From the NCBI GenBank assembly GCA_021296255.1, contig JAGWAU010000005.1, positions 34,192 through 98,191 on the forward strand: a DNA stretch of 64,000 nucleotides, read 5' to 3'. Origin of the DNA: Alphaproteobacteria bacterium. GTDB taxonomy: Bacteria; Pseudomonadota; Alphaproteobacteria; UBA2966. Below, in pieces: positions 26,810 to 35,610 of the stretch (its first letter is position 1; each line of letters begins with the position of its first letter). The notes under the pieces were generated by a model. It worked only from the letters and a program-made list of their open reading frames with translations, did no database searches and was not told the DNA's origin. The position numbers and the translations under genes are program-made.

Positions 26810-27595
26810 TCATCGGCCCTTGTATTCGGGGGAACGCTTTTCGGCAAAAGCTTTCAAGCCTTCACGGCCATCCTCGGTGCCCATGCAAATGGCATAGAGC
26901 TTGCGTTCATAGTCGATGCCGGTCAGGAGATCCGTCTCCGTCGATCGCAGCACGGCATCGCGTCCGGCGACGAACGCCATCGGCGCCTGGGATCCCAATT
27001 CGCGCGCCAGTTCCTTAGCCCGCGGCAACAGGTCGGCGTGCGGCACGACCTCGGTAACCAAGCCGATGGACGCCGCGGTCCGAGCGTCAATGCGCTGCCC
27101 GGTCAGCACCATCTGCATGGCCCAGCCGAGACCAACAAACCGGTAGAGGCGTTGCGTCCCCCCGCTTCCCGGGATTTGGCCCAACGTGATCTCCGGTTGG
27201 CCGAGCAGAGCATCGTCACTGGAAATACGAACCGTGCACCCCATGGCGAACTCGAGGCCAGCACCAAAACAATAACCATTGATCGCGGCGACGCTTGGCT
27301 TGCCGAGGCGTTCGATCGTGGTCGGTAGATCTTTTCTGAGCGTCGCCGAAGGACCCATTTCCGATACTAGCGTACGCTGCTCGAGCTCTGGAATATTGGC
27401 GCCTGCGCTGAACGACTTGTCGCCGTGTCCGGTGAACACGATGGCCTTGACCGCGCCGTCGGTTTCCGCGCGACGGGCACAATCCATCAGGTCGACCCGC
27501 ATCTGGTGACTCAGGGCATTGTGCCGCTCGGGCCAGTGCAGCGTGACGATCAGCAAGTCACCATCCATTTCGGTCAGCACGTTTTCGTATTCCAT
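26810..27595 (-). CDS. enoyl-CoA hydratase/isomerase family protein (crotonase fold)
   Basis: A second crotonase of 261 residues in the same trio, with orthodox features: oxyanion hole 'FSAGANIPEL', 'GYCFGAGLEFAMGC' with the first catalytic Glu, and '[20 protein letters not shown]' with the second. I chose the ATG at 27595 (MEYENVLTEM), which has AGAGGA ten bases upstream. A GTG 15 codons earlier is possible. It lies 14 bases before the CoA ligase start, so they are probably co-transcribed. Likely a 2-enoyl-CoA hydratase; the specific substrate is unknown. Confidence 0.9.
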   Translation of the reverse strand: MEYENVLTEMDGDLLIVTLHWPERHNALSHQMRVDLMDCARRAETDGAVKAIVFTGHGDKSFSAGANIPELEQRTLVSEMGPSATLRKDLPTTIERLGKPSVAAINGYCFGAGLEFAMGCTVRISSDDALLGQPEITLGQIPGSGGTQRLYRFVGLGWAMQMVLTGQRIDARTAASIGLVTEVVPHADLLPRAKELARELGSQAPMAFVAGRDAVLRSTETDLLTGIDYERKLYAICMGTEDGREGLKAFAEKRSPEYKGR

Positions 27596-27992
27596 CGGAG
27601 GCCAATCCTCTTTCTTCGTCTGCGCGATAACGCCTGCCACGGCAGTGCAAGGTGAACGCCAGGCATTTCAGCGTTTCTTGAAACCGAGAGACCTCGGACG
27701 CCGGAGGAAGACCGGTGGCGCCTCGATCGGAACCGTCGGCGACCAAGCTCCACCCGCTCCCTCGTATTCCTTGTCCGTGGCAACTTCCGGCATGTCCGCT
27801 CGGCAGAAGAGAGCTGCAGAGGCGTATCGAACCGAGGCACCCATAACAATCTCGACGCAAAACCTCAATCCGGCCAGATCGGAAAATCGGGTGACGTGCG
27901 GGGACCTGAGGAGCTAACTTCCAAGGATGTTCGAGTGGGCTTACCTCGCCCTCCGACTCATTGCTCTAGAATTCCGGCACAAGGAGTGTGTC
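27596..27992. other. 397-base divergent intergenic region
   Basis: It lies between the leftward crotonase/ligase trio and the rightward CoA-transferase. Short frames here (for example a 66-codon minus-strand frame at 27668-27868) lack ribosome-binding sites and family similarity. A TAGAAT hexamer at 27967-27972, 20 bases before the CoA-transferase ATG, could be its -10 element, but no good -35 accompanies it. Otherwise nothing recognisable. Confidence 0.4.
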
Positions 27993-29195
27993 ATGCGCCC
28001 GTTCGACGGCATCCGCATCGTTGACCTCACCCAGATCCTCGCCGGCCCCTACTGCACCTACCAGCTTGGTCTGCTCGGAGCAGAAGTGATCAAGATCGAG
28101 CTGCCGGGCCAGGGCGACTGGATCCGCGTTACGGGCCTTGATCCGGAACTTCGCAAGGCGCGCATGGGAACGCATTTCCTGTCCCAGAATGCCGGAAAGA
28201 GATCGGTTACCGTCAATATGAAAGACGAGCGCGGTCGCGACATCGTCAGGAAGCTGGTCGAGACCGGTGACGTGTTCGTCGAAAACTTCCGCCCCGGCGC
28301 GGTCGAGCGGCTCGGTCTTTCCTACGAGGAGGTGAGTGCCATAAAGCCGGACATTATTTATTGCTCGCTGTCCGCTTACGGCCAGGACGGCCCCTGGTCC
28401 CATCGCAAAGGTTACGATCACGTTCTGCAGGGCACGACGGGGATCATGAGCCTGACGGGCACGCCGGAAACGGGTCCGATCAAGGCGGGCCTGCCGTTCA
28501 TCGACTTCGCCACGGGGCTCAACGGTGCATTCGCCATTTCCGCCGCGCTATTCGAGCGACAGAAGACCGGCGAAGGCAAACGCATCGACATCGCCATGCT
28601 CGATTCCACGCTATTGCTGATGTCGAACATCGTCGCCGACTATCTGATCACGGGAATCGTACCGGAGCTCGTCGGCAATGAGCCTCAGAGCCGCAGTCCC
28701 ACGGCAGGCGTCTTCGATGCGAGGGACCGGCGAATCCTGATCGCGGCCAATTCCGACGTGCAATACCGCGGCCTGATGACGGCCCTCGGGCTTGAAGATC
28801 TGATCGACGATCCCCGGTTCGCCGATCACCAGTCGCGCCTCGCCAACAAGCCCGAACTCCGCCGGGTCGTCAACGACGCGCTGAAAACCAAGTCCGGCGA
28901 AGAATGGGAAGAGATCCTGGACAGCATGGACGTCCCGGCCGGGCTGATCCGCAACGTCGCCGAAGTGATGGCGGAGGATGGCCAGGCCATGTCGCGGGGA
29001 ATCTCACAGGAGATGGTTCTGCCCGGTCACAACCGCAAAATCGGTGTGCCGACGGCGGGCTTCAAGGTGGACGGCGATGTCATCAGGGCCGACGGGCCAC
29101 CGCCCGAGATCGGCGCCGATACCGAAGCGGTGCTTGCCGAAATCGGTTATAGCGACACCGAGATTGCGGAGTTTCGAAAAGCGGACGTCGTCTGA
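27993..29195 (+). CDS. CaiB/BaiF (class III) CoA-transferase
   Basis: This 400-residue class III CoA-transferase moves CoA between carboxylic acids through an aspartyl-CoA intermediate. 'MRPFDGIRIVDLTQILAGPYC' is the family N-terminus, 'EVIKIELPGQGDWIR' follows, and 'NFRPGAVERLGLSYEE' is the signature before the central domain. The catalytic Asp is likely in 'GLPFIDFATGLNGAFAI'. The start at 27993 has AAGGAG eight bases upstream; the frame upstream is not family-like. It is transcribed away from the CoA-ligase trio, so both may serve acid activation in one pathway. Substrate unknown. Confidence 0.93.
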   Translation: MRPFDGIRIVDLTQILAGPYCTYQLGLLGAEVIKIELPGQGDWIRVTGLDPELRKARMGTHFLSQNAGKRSVTVNMKDERGRDIVRKLVETGDVFVENFRPGAVERLGLSYEEVSAIKPDIIYCSLSAYGQDGPWSHRKGYDHVLQGTTGIMSLTGTPETGPIKAGLPFIDFATGLNGAFAISAALFERQKTGEGKRIDIAMLDSTLLLMSNIVADYLITGIVPELVGNEPQSRSPTAGVFDARDRRILIAANSDVQYRGLMTALGLEDLIDDPRFADHQSRLANKPELRRVVNDALKTKSGEEWEEILDSMDVPAGLIRNVAEVMAEDGQAMSRGISQEMVLPGHNRKIGVPTAGFKVDGDVIRADGPPPEIGADTEAVLAEIGYSDTEIAEFRKADVV

Positions 29196-29272
29196 GGTCG
29201 TCGCTATGGCGGTTCAAGTCAAAACTGGAACCGCTCCAACACTCCAGCGCCGAATTGCACGCCCGTTACGCC

Positions 29273-29974
29273 ATGACACGCCTGATTTCCTGGAACATCC
29301 GCCACGGCGGCGGAGCTCGTATCGAGGCGATCGCCGAAGCGATCTCGGACCATGATCCCGACATCGCGGTGCTTTCGGAATTCCGGCACAACCGGTTCGG
29401 TGCCCACCTGCACGAGCACCTTGCCGACATGGGCCTCGTTCACCGCCGGTCGGGACGCGCGGCACCACCAGCCAACACGGTCTCCGTCGCCTCTCGGTAT
29501 CCCCTGACGCCGCTTCCCCGGACCAGACACTTGGGGCAATGGTCTCATCGGGTAGTCGCGGCACACTGCAGGGATTTTCGAATCGTCGGGCTCCATCTAC
29601 CCAATCTCAAAGCGAAGCTCCCGCTGCTCGAATACCTGGTTTCCTTGCCACGCACCTACCTCAAGGAACCATCACTGCTGGTGGGTGATCTCAACTCCGG
29701 CAAACAGGGGATCGATGGTCCCGACACGTTCGTATTTTTCGAGGGCGCGTATCTCGAGAAGCTAGAGTCCCAAGGCTGGACGGACGGGTTTCGCCATTTC
29801 CACGGGCTCAAACAGGACTTCACCTGGTACAGCCACCGGCAGAACGGCTACCGGCTGGATTACGCGATATCGTCACCCCCGATGACCAGCCGCCTTCGTG
29901 GCGCCTGGCACTCCCATCCGGAACGCGAGGCTGGCTTATCGGATCATTCAATCCTGATCGTCGACTTCGACTAG
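29273..29974 (+). CDS. endonuclease/exonuclease/phosphatase (DNase I-like) family protein
   Basis: This metal-dependent phosphoesterase fold has 233 residues from the ATG at 29273 (a TTG six codons earlier is less likely). Visible active-site elements are 'ISWNIRHGG' (Asn), 'VLSEFRHN' (metal-binding Glu), 'LLVGDLNSG' (Asp-x-Asn), 'YRLDYAISS' and 'LSDHSILIVDF' (terminal Asp-His). The family spans nucleases, sphingomyelinases and inositol phosphatases; nothing here fixes the substrate. There is no signal peptide, so it is probably cytosolic. It follows the CoA-transferase by 77 bases. Confidence 0.85.
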   Translation: MTRLISWNIRHGGGARIEAIAEAISDHDPDIAVLSEFRHNRFGAHLHEHLADMGLVHRRSGRAAPPANTVSVASRYPLTPLPRTRHLGQWSHRVVAAHCRDFRIVGLHLPNLKAKLPLLEYLVSLPRTYLKEPSLLVGDLNSGKQGIDGPDTFVFFEGAYLEKLESQGWTDGFRHFHGLKQDFTWYSHRQNGYRLDYAISSPPMTSRLRGAWHSHPEREAGLSDHSILIVDFD

Positions 29975-29985
29975 CGGACTCCGCA

Positions 29986-30741
29986 CTAAATCATCATCAT
30001 GCCGCCGTTCACATCCAGCACTTGCCCGGTGACCCAATTGGACTGTGGCGAGGCGAGGAATACGATCGCCTGTGCGATATCGGCGGGCATGCCGTAGCGG
30101 CCCAAGGGTACGATGGTCGACGGATCCGGCGGGCTGCCGTCGTTCACGACATCGCCCCACATCGTCCCCGTGATGGGGCCGGGCGCCACCGCGTTGGCGT
30201 AGATGCCGTCGTTCGCACTGTTGCGGGCGATGTTCTTGATTAGGGCATGGACCGCGCCTTTCGACGCCGCATAGGCGACGCCAGTGGCAGCTCCGCCGAA
30301 CCTGCCCGCGGTCGAGCCGACGGCAACGATCTTGCCATAGCTCCGCTCTTTCATAATCGGCACGACGGAACGGGCCACATTCATGACCCCGTACACGTTG
30401 ACACCCATCACCTAGTCCCATTCCTCGTCCGTCACCGTGTCAACACGGGCGAGCGTGGCGATGCCAGCGGCCAAAACGGCGATGTCGATACGTCCGCGCT
30501 CGGACATCACATCGGCCACCAGCGACTCGGCGGCAGACTTCGACGTAACATCGAGTTGTTTGTAGGCGATCGAATCATCCGCCACGAACGCATCACTCAA
30601 GTCGTGAATGTCGGTCCCCACGACAGCGGCGCCGCAGTCAGCCAACGCCCTGGCCGTTACCTGACCGATGTCTCCGGTTGCTCCGGTGACGATGGCGACT
30701 TGTCCGGTGAGATCCGGTGGGCCACTGTTGGGCATGACCAT
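29986..30741 (-). pseudogene. short-chain dehydrogenase/reductase interrupted by an in-frame TAG
   Basis: This is a full-length SDR reading frame of 252 codons broken only by TAG at 30412-30414 (codon 110). Before the stop: 'VAIVTGATGDIG' (NAD(P) site), 'LAAGIATLARVD' (NAG-motif position) and 'VTDEEWD'. After it, in the same frame: 'VMGVNVYGVMNVARSV', then the catalytic 'GSTAGRF..VAYAASKGAV' (Ser, Tyr, Lys) and 'GRYGMPADIAQAIVFLAS'. Intact relatives read W-D-x-V-M exactly here, so a single codon is affected. An AAGGA precedes the ATG at 30741. Possible readings: recent nonsense pseudogene, readthrough, or sequence error. Confidence 0.85.
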
Positions 30742-30776
30742 GAACGGTGTGTCCTTCTCTTTGTTCCGACTTAACC

Positions 30777-31577
30777 TCAAAAACTCTTCAACGTGACGCC
30801 GCCGTCGACGACGATCTCCGCACCCGTGACGTACCGCGCCTCGTCTGAGGCAAGGTAAAGAGCCGCGTAGGCCACATCCCAAGCATCTCCCATTTTGCCG
30901 GCCGGACACATGGCATCGCGGTCGGCGATCGCCTTCGCTACGTCACCGTCGTAGGCTTGGCCGGCGACGCGAGCCTCGACCAAGGGTGTGTGCATGAGCC
31001 CGGGGACCACGCAATTCGATCGCACGCCCTTGCCTGCATACTGGAATGCGACGGCGTTGCTGAACTGAATGAGGCCGGCCTTGGATGCCTGATAAGCGCA
31101 GAGCCGCCGGCCGATATTGGTCCGGCTCGCGATGGACGAGATGTTGACGATCGCGCCACTGCCCTGCTTTTCCATGATGGGCAGCACATATTTGCAGGCC
31201 AGAAAGGCAGTCTTCAGATTGAAGTCGATCTGGAAGTCCCAATCCTCCTCGGAGAGTTCCGCCGGCCCTCCGGGAATCGATCCCCCGCAGTTGTTGTGAA
31301 GGATGTCGATGCGCCCGTATTCCCCCATGCAGGCGTTCACCATGGCTTCGACTTGGTCGGCTTTCATGGCGTCGCCAGTATGCGTCGCGCAGACGCCACC
31401 CTCGTTCTCGATGATCCTCTTGGTCTCGGTGACGGCGGCCTCATCGATGTCCACCGCGAAGACCTTGGCGCCCTCGCGCGCATAGAGCACGGCAGCCGCT
31501 TTGCCGTTGCCATAGCCCTCGCCAACCGAGCCCGCACCGACCACCAGCGCGACCTTGCCTTCAATGCGTCCCGTCAT
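30777..31577 (-). CDS. short-chain dehydrogenase/reductase
   Basis: This NAD(P)-dependent oxidoreductase has 266 residues from the ATG at 31577 (MTGRIEGKVALVVG), which follows GGAGG. The cofactor loop is 'VVGAGSVGEGYGNG', an expanded variant of TGxxxGxG. 'ILHNNCGG' replaces the usual NNAG, and the catalytic set is 'NISSIASR' (Ser) with 'YQASKAGL' (Tyr-x3-Lys). 'PGLMHTP' and 'YVTGAEIVVDGGVTL' are the C-terminal signatures. It is 35 bases upstream of the interrupted SDR on the same strand, so they likely formed one operon. The substrate is unknown. Confidence 0.92.
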   Translation of the reverse strand: MTGRIEGKVALVVGAGSVGEGYGNGKAAAVLYAREGAKVFAVDIDEAAVTETKRIIENEGGVCATHTGDAMKADQVEAMVNACMGEYGRIDILHNNCGGSIPGGPAELSEEDWDFQIDFNLKTAFLACKYVLPIMEKQGSGAIVNISSIASRTNIGRRLCAYQASKAGLIQFSNAVAFQYAGKGVRSNCVVPGLMHTPLVEARVAGQAYDGDVAKAIADRDAMCPAGKMGDAWDVAYAALYLASDEARYVTGAEIVVDGGVTLKSF

Positions 31578-31918
31578 CAGAGTATCCTCCCTTGCATACC
31601 GCTGCCGGAGCGCCAGCCCCGTACCCGTCCAAGAGCGTTCGAAGCTTGCGGATTTTCCCGGTGCGATACCGAACGGCATCCGACCGGACTGTAACACCGG
31701 TGTTCGGGAGCGGAGAAAGCCCGTGCGGACACGACTCGAGCCGGCGCTCACCTCGTGGGCTGCTGTCGGATCAGGCGTCATTCGTCTCCAGTGCGATCGT
31801 CGACGCCCGTTCCGGACGCTGAAGAACTACCGGGCTTTGCCCCCGCCGGGCACGTATGAAACACTGCGACAGTACAGGACGGACTTCGGGGGCCTGATCC
31901 GCTCTCAGGGGGAGGAAT
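31578..31918. other. 341-base divergent intergenic region
   Basis: It separates the leftward SDR pair from the rightward GST-led run. No convincing gene and no strong promoter hexamers were seen. The last bases hold a GGGGGAGG ribosome-binding site for the GST gene. Confidence 0.45.
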
Positions 31919-32536
31919 ATGGAGCTTCATATCTCACCGAGTTCGCCTTACGTGCGCAAGGTTCGCGTCTCGGTTCGCGAACTTGGTCTGGAGGACCAAG
32001 TCGAGGAGGTGATCACCATTCCATGGGACGAGGACGCCGATGTGGCCATGCAAAATCCCACGGGCAAAGTTCCCGCGTTGATCACCGACGATGGCGACAG
32101 CCTGTTCGATTCACCTGTCATCTGCGAATACCTCGATTCCCTCAGCGACCGGGTGTCATTGTTCCCGTCGGCCGGTCCTGCACGATGGGCGGCCTTGCGC
32201 CGGCAGGCGCTGGCAGACGCCATGCTGGACGCGATGATCGCGCGGCGCGTCGAGGGCAACCGTCCCGGCGACGCCGATTCGAAATACTGGATCAATCGGC
32301 ATTGGTCGGCCGTGCAACGGTGCATCGATGAAATGGAACGCACCCTGCCTGACAGCGACAAGCCCATCGACATTGGCGACATTGCAATCGCCGTGGCGCT
32401 CGCTCAAGTCCTGTATCGCTTCGGCGATCAGGATTGGCGGCCGAGCCGGCCCAAGCTCGTGTCTTGGTTCGAGGAGATCGCGCAGCGCCCTTCACTCGGT
32501 AAGACCTATCCGGTTGACCACGAACGCTCCCGCTAG
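31919..32536 (+). CDS. glutathione S-transferase family protein
   Basis: A 205-residue GST with thioredoxin-like N-domain: 'SPSSPYVRKVRVSVREL' holds the catalytic Ser/Tyr region, 'NPTGKVPALI' the cis-proline, and 'LFDSPVICEYLD' the gamma-glutamyl-binding Ser. An all-helical C-domain follows ('DIGDIAIAVALAQVLYRFG', N-capping box). A strong GGGGGAGG precedes the ATG. Such GSTs conjugate or isomerise electrophilic intermediates. Heading a run of oxidative enzymes, it may detoxify or isomerise a pathway product; that is inference. Confidence 0.9.
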   Translation: MELHISPSSPYVRKVRVSVRELGLEDQVEEVITIPWDEDADVAMQNPTGKVPALITDDGDSLFDSPVICEYLDSLSDRVSLFPSAGPARWAALRRQALADAMLDAMIARRVEGNRPGDADSKYWINRHWSAVQRCIDEMERTLPDSDKPIDIGDIAIAVALAQVLYRFGDQDWRPSRPKLVSWFEEIAQRPSLGKTYPVDHERSR

Positions 32537-32562
32537 TCGTCCGAGAATCGAGCTGCGCAAGC

Positions 32563-33723
32563 GTGCCGGAGCACCTAGATAGGGCAGACAGCGTCGTTGT
32601 GGGCGCCGGGGTCATCGGCCTCGCCGTGGCCCGGCGGCTCGCCATGTCCGGTCGCGAAGTCATCGTCCTCGAACAGGAAGACCTGATCGGCACGCACTCG
32701 TCATCCCGCAGCAACGAGGTCTCGCACGCCGGCCTCTACTACCGGCCCGACGGACCTCAGGCGATCCTCTGCGTGGCCGGACATCGCTTGCTCGAACCTT
32801 ACTGCGCCGAACACGGGATTCCGTACAAAGTGGTGGGAAAGCTCGTCGTGGCCAACGGCGAGGATGACCTTGAGTGGTTGAAAGGCATCTACGAGAATGC
32901 CCAGATCTGTGGCGCACGGGGTCTGGATTGGCTCGGCGGCAACGCGGCGCGCAATCTCGAACCCGAACTTCGATGTGACGCGGCAATCCATTCGACCCTG
33001 ACGGGGATCGTCGACACGCATGCTCTGATGCTCGCCTATCAAGGCGAGGCGGAAGCGCATGGTGCCTCGATCGCTTTCCAGAGCCGGCTACTCGGCGCCC
33101 GTGTGGCGAATAATGGATTCGCCCTCGAGATCGCAACAAAGGACGGCACGCATCACCTCGGTTGTAACACGCTCATCAACGCGGCGGGGCTCTGGGCCGT
33201 TCCCGTCGCGCGCGCCATCGAAGGCACGCCTCAGGACGACATCCCGCACGTCCATTACGCCAAGGGAGCCTTCTTCTCGCTTGCGGTCAAGTCGCCCTTC
33301 CGCCATCTCGTGGTGCCGGCCCAGCGTTGGATCCGCATGGGCGGGATCTACACGCTCGACATGGCCATGCGAGCCCGTTTCGGACCCGAAGAAGAGTGGA
33401 TCGAAGAGGTGAACTACGATATCGATGCCGCGCGCTCCTCGACGGCCTATGAAGCGGTGAGGCGCTACTGGCCCGGCCTCGAAGACGGTATGCTACAGCC
33501 CGCCTATACGGGCATACGCCCGCGCCTGAATGGCCCAGGAGAACCCATGGCCGACTGGATCATGCACGGTCCCGCCGAACACGGCGTGCCCGGCCTCGTA
33601 AACCTATACGGCATCGAGAGCCCGGGTATCACATCTTCGCTGCCGATCGCAGAAATGATCACAGCCATGGCGGACGGACTCCCGTTCGGACAGGCGCTGG
33701 GCGCGCAGCGCGCGACCAACTAA
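32563..33723 (+). CDS. FAD-dependent oxidoreductase of the L-2-hydroxyglutarate oxidase family
   Basis: This DAO-fold flavoprotein has 386 residues. 'SVVVGAGVIGLAVARRLA' is the FAD dinucleotide-binding loop and 'SSRSNEVSHAGLYYRP' matches the L2HGDH/LhgO signature segment. 'TGIVDTHALMLAYQGEAE', 'NAAGLWAVPVARAIEG' and the C-terminal 'ESPGITSSLPIAEMI' are further family landmarks. The start is GTG 26 bases after the GST stop. LhgO oxidises L-2-hydroxyglutarate to 2-oxoglutarate, but this context is not a lysine/glutarate operon, so it may use a different 2-hydroxy acid. Family sure, substrate uncertain. Confidence 0.87.
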   Translation: MPEHLDRADSVVVGAGVIGLAVARRLAMSGREVIVLEQEDLIGTHSSSRSNEVSHAGLYYRPDGPQAILCVAGHRLLEPYCAEHGIPYKVVGKLVVANGEDDLEWLKGIYENAQICGARGLDWLGGNAARNLEPELRCDAAIHSTLTGIVDTHALMLAYQGEAEAHGASIAFQSRLLGARVANNGFALEIATKDGTHHLGCNTLINAAGLWAVPVARAIEGTPQDDIPHVHYAKGAFFSLAVKSPFRHLVVPAQRWIRMGGIYTLDMAMRARFGPEEEWIEEVNYDIDAARSSTAYEAVRRYWPGLEDGMLQPAYTGIRPRLNGPGEPMADWIMHGPAEHGVPGLVNLYGIESPGITSSLPIAEMITAMADGLPFGQALGAQRATN

Positions 33724-33764
33724 TCATCGTTCGCAACCCGCAACCAATAATGGAGAGCAAACCC

Positions 33765-34064
33765 ATGGCCCAAGTTGCAGTTCTCGCCCAGGTCGACATC
33801 GATCCCGTCCACAAAGAGGCGTTCGACGCCCGCGCCCGTCGTCACTCGGCCGATTCCCAGGCCAACGAGGAAGGCTGCCTGATGTTTCAGGTGAATACCG
33901 TGGAAGACAACCCCAATCGTTACGTCATGTACGAGGTCTACGTCGGCAAGGATGCCATCGAGACCCACATGAACTCCGATCACATGAAGTCCTTCCGTTC
34001 GGATACGGCCGACATGGTGAAGGACCGCGTGATCACCATTCTGAACGTGGTCACGGAAATTTAG
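33765..34064 (+). CDS. antibiotic biosynthesis monooxygenase (ABM) family protein
   Basis: A 99-residue dimeric ferredoxin-like fold protein. 'VAVLAQVDIDPVHKEAFDARA' is the first strand-helix, and 'EEGCLMFQVNTVEDNPNRYVMYEVY' and 'HMNSDHMKSF' are the conserved core with the His-rich helix. Two ATGs are in frame; the one at 33765 is favoured because GGAGAG lies about eight bases upstream, within the codons that follow the earlier ATG at 33750. Members are quinone-forming mono-oxygenases or LsrG-like isomerases. Its place among flavin-dependent enzymes suggests it acts on a pathway intermediate. Confidence 0.88.
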   Translation: MAQVAVLAQVDIDPVHKEAFDARARRHSADSQANEEGCLMFQVNTVEDNPNRYVMYEVYVGKDAIETHMNSDHMKSFRSDTADMVKDRVITILNVVTEI

Positions 34065-34102
34065 CGAACACGAGCGCGGACCCCGGCCAGAGGAGATCTG
34101 CC

Positions 34103-34345
34103 ATAACCAAGCAGCTGCTTCATCTGGTGATCGGCGGCGAATTGACGGATCCTGGCGGAACAGAGTTCGCCGACCTGGACAAGGTCGAGATCGTGGGACT
34201 TTATCCGAACTATCAGACGGCCTATGACGCCTGGCGGGCCGTGGCGATGGCGACGATGGACGATGCAAGTATTCGGTATTTCATCGTCCACGTGCACCGT
34301 CTCCTGGATCCCGGGGCGGTCGAGGAACACGGCGACCACGACTGA
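34103..34345 (+). CDS. DUF4170-like protein with an apparent ATA start codon
   Basis: Of 80 residues, 'KQLLHLVIGGEL' and 'FADLDKVEIVGLYPNYQTAYDAW' plus 'RYFIVHVHRLLDP' match the alphaproteobacterial DUF4170 family as I recall it, whose members begin MTKQLLHLVIGG. Here the codon at that methionine is ATA (34103-34105), with AGAGGAGA correctly spaced before it. The first ordinary start in frame is GTG at 34127, eight codons in, which would delete the first beta strand and has no ribosome-binding site. It is either rare AUA initiation, a damaged gene, or a sequence error. The function of the family is unknown. The setting between ABM and the LLM mono-oxygenase is unusual. Confidence 0.7.
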   Translation: MTKQLLHLVIGGELTDPGGTEFADLDKVEIVGLYPNYQTAYDAWRAVAMATMDDASIRYFIVHVHRLLDPGAVEEHGDHD

Positions 34346-34362
34346 GGCCCGGAATCAGCCCA

Positions 34363-35610
34363 ATGCACCAAGTGCACTTTTACTGCTGGCACTTCATGGC
34401 TTATCCGTACCTGCCGGCGGACTTCGACGACAAGTACGAGTCAGGCTGGGTGACGGTTCCTAATTCGCTCTGGGACCATGAGCGGGCCGACACCCTCTAT
34501 CAGGGGTACATCGACCAGCTCGTCTACGCCGAAGAGCTGGGCTTCGACGGCCTTGTGCTCAACGAGCATCACCAGAACATCTATGGGTTGATGCCGTCCC
34601 CCAACTTGATCGCTGCGGCACTGACCCAGCGGACCGAGCGGGCGAAGCTAGTGATCCTGGGGAACATCCTGCCGCTGCATCTCAACCCCCTGCGCGTGGC
34701 GGAGGAATACGCCATGCTCGACAACATGTCGGACGGCCGCCTCATCGCCGGCTTCGCCATCGGCGGCGGACCCGAAGCGTTCAACTACGATGTGCCCCAG
34801 CCCCAGGCCCGCAGGCAATTCTGGGAGGCGGTGGATCTGGTTGCCCGTTCCTGGGTAGAGGACGGCCCCTTTCGCCATGAAGGGCGCTATTACCCATTGC
34901 GCTATGTCAACCTGTGGCCACGCCCGCGACAGAAGCCGCACCCACCCATCTGGATTCCCGGTGCGCTCAGCCTCGAGACCATGGATGAGGTGGCAAAACG
35001 TGGCTACGACTTCTTCCTGTCATCCCGGCGCCACGATACCGCGACTCAAATGGCGGTCGAACGATTCGCCGACCGCGTGGAAGCCCACGGCGGCGCCTTC
35101 CACCCCTATCGGATGGGGATCCTGCTCTCAGTCTACGTCGGCGAGAGCGACGAGCAGGCACGCGCGGAGTCCCGGGAGGGCGTCTGGTATTTCCTGCGAA
35201 ATTGCGTGAAAGGACATCTCAGGAGCCGCGGCCGTAACCTCACCTTTGGTCCCGGCGTGCCGTCCGCGTCGGTGACTTCGTGGGAGACCTACCTTGAGCG
35301 GGCCGACCCCACGACCAACAATTTCGGCGACGTGGAAACGTGGGAGGAACTCGACAGCTGGAGCTCGGTCATCGTCGGATCGCCCGAGACCGTGCGCAAT
35401 CGGCTCTGGCGGATGATCGAGTCATTCAAGCTCGGCACTATTCTGATCCAGTTCCATTTCGGAAACCTTCCCGACGATCTGACGCGCAAGAGCATGAAGT
35501 TGTTCGCGACCGAGGTCGCACCGAAGTTACGGTCGGACTCGGGGGCGTTGTTTGCCGAAGAATTCCCTGCCCTCGGCGAGATGCTGACGCGGCCCGGAGC
35601 GGCGGCGTGA
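34363..35610 (+). CDS. LLM-class (luciferase-like) flavin-dependent oxidoreductase
   Basis: This 415-residue TIM-barrel mono-oxygenase uses reduced FMN supplied by a reductase. 'YAEELGFDGLVLNEHHQNIYG' near residue 55 is the family signature, 'LVILGNILPLHLNPLRVAEE' and 'DNMSDGRLIAGFAIGGGPE' line the flavin site, and 'IWIPGALSLETMDEVAKRG' and 'VGSPETVRNRLWRM' follow. It sits in a compact plus-strand run and its stop overlaps the next gene's GTG start (GTGA), so the two proteins are probably made together. No flavin reductase gene is adjacent. Substrate unknown; bacterial relatives oxidise sulfonates, terpenoids, alkanes and aromatic amines. Confidence 0.92.
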   Translation: MHQVHFYCWHFMAYPYLPADFDDKYESGWVTVPNSLWDHERADTLYQGYIDQLVYAEELGFDGLVLNEHHQNIYGLMPSPNLIAAALTQRTERAKLVILGNILPLHLNPLRVAEEYAMLDNMSDGRLIAGFAIGGGPEAFNYDVPQPQARRQFWEAVDLVARSWVEDGPFRHEGRYYPLRYVNLWPRPRQKPHPPIWIPGALSLETMDEVAKRGYDFFLSSRRHDTATQMAVERFADRVEAHGGAFHPYRMGILLSVYVGESDEQARAESREGVWYFLRNCVKGHLRSRGRNLTFGPGVPSASVTSWETYLERADPTTNNFGDVETWEELDSWSSVIVGSPETVRNRLWRMIESFKLGTILIQFHFGNLPDDLTRKSMKLFATEVAPKLRSDSGALFAEEFPALGEMLTRPGAAA

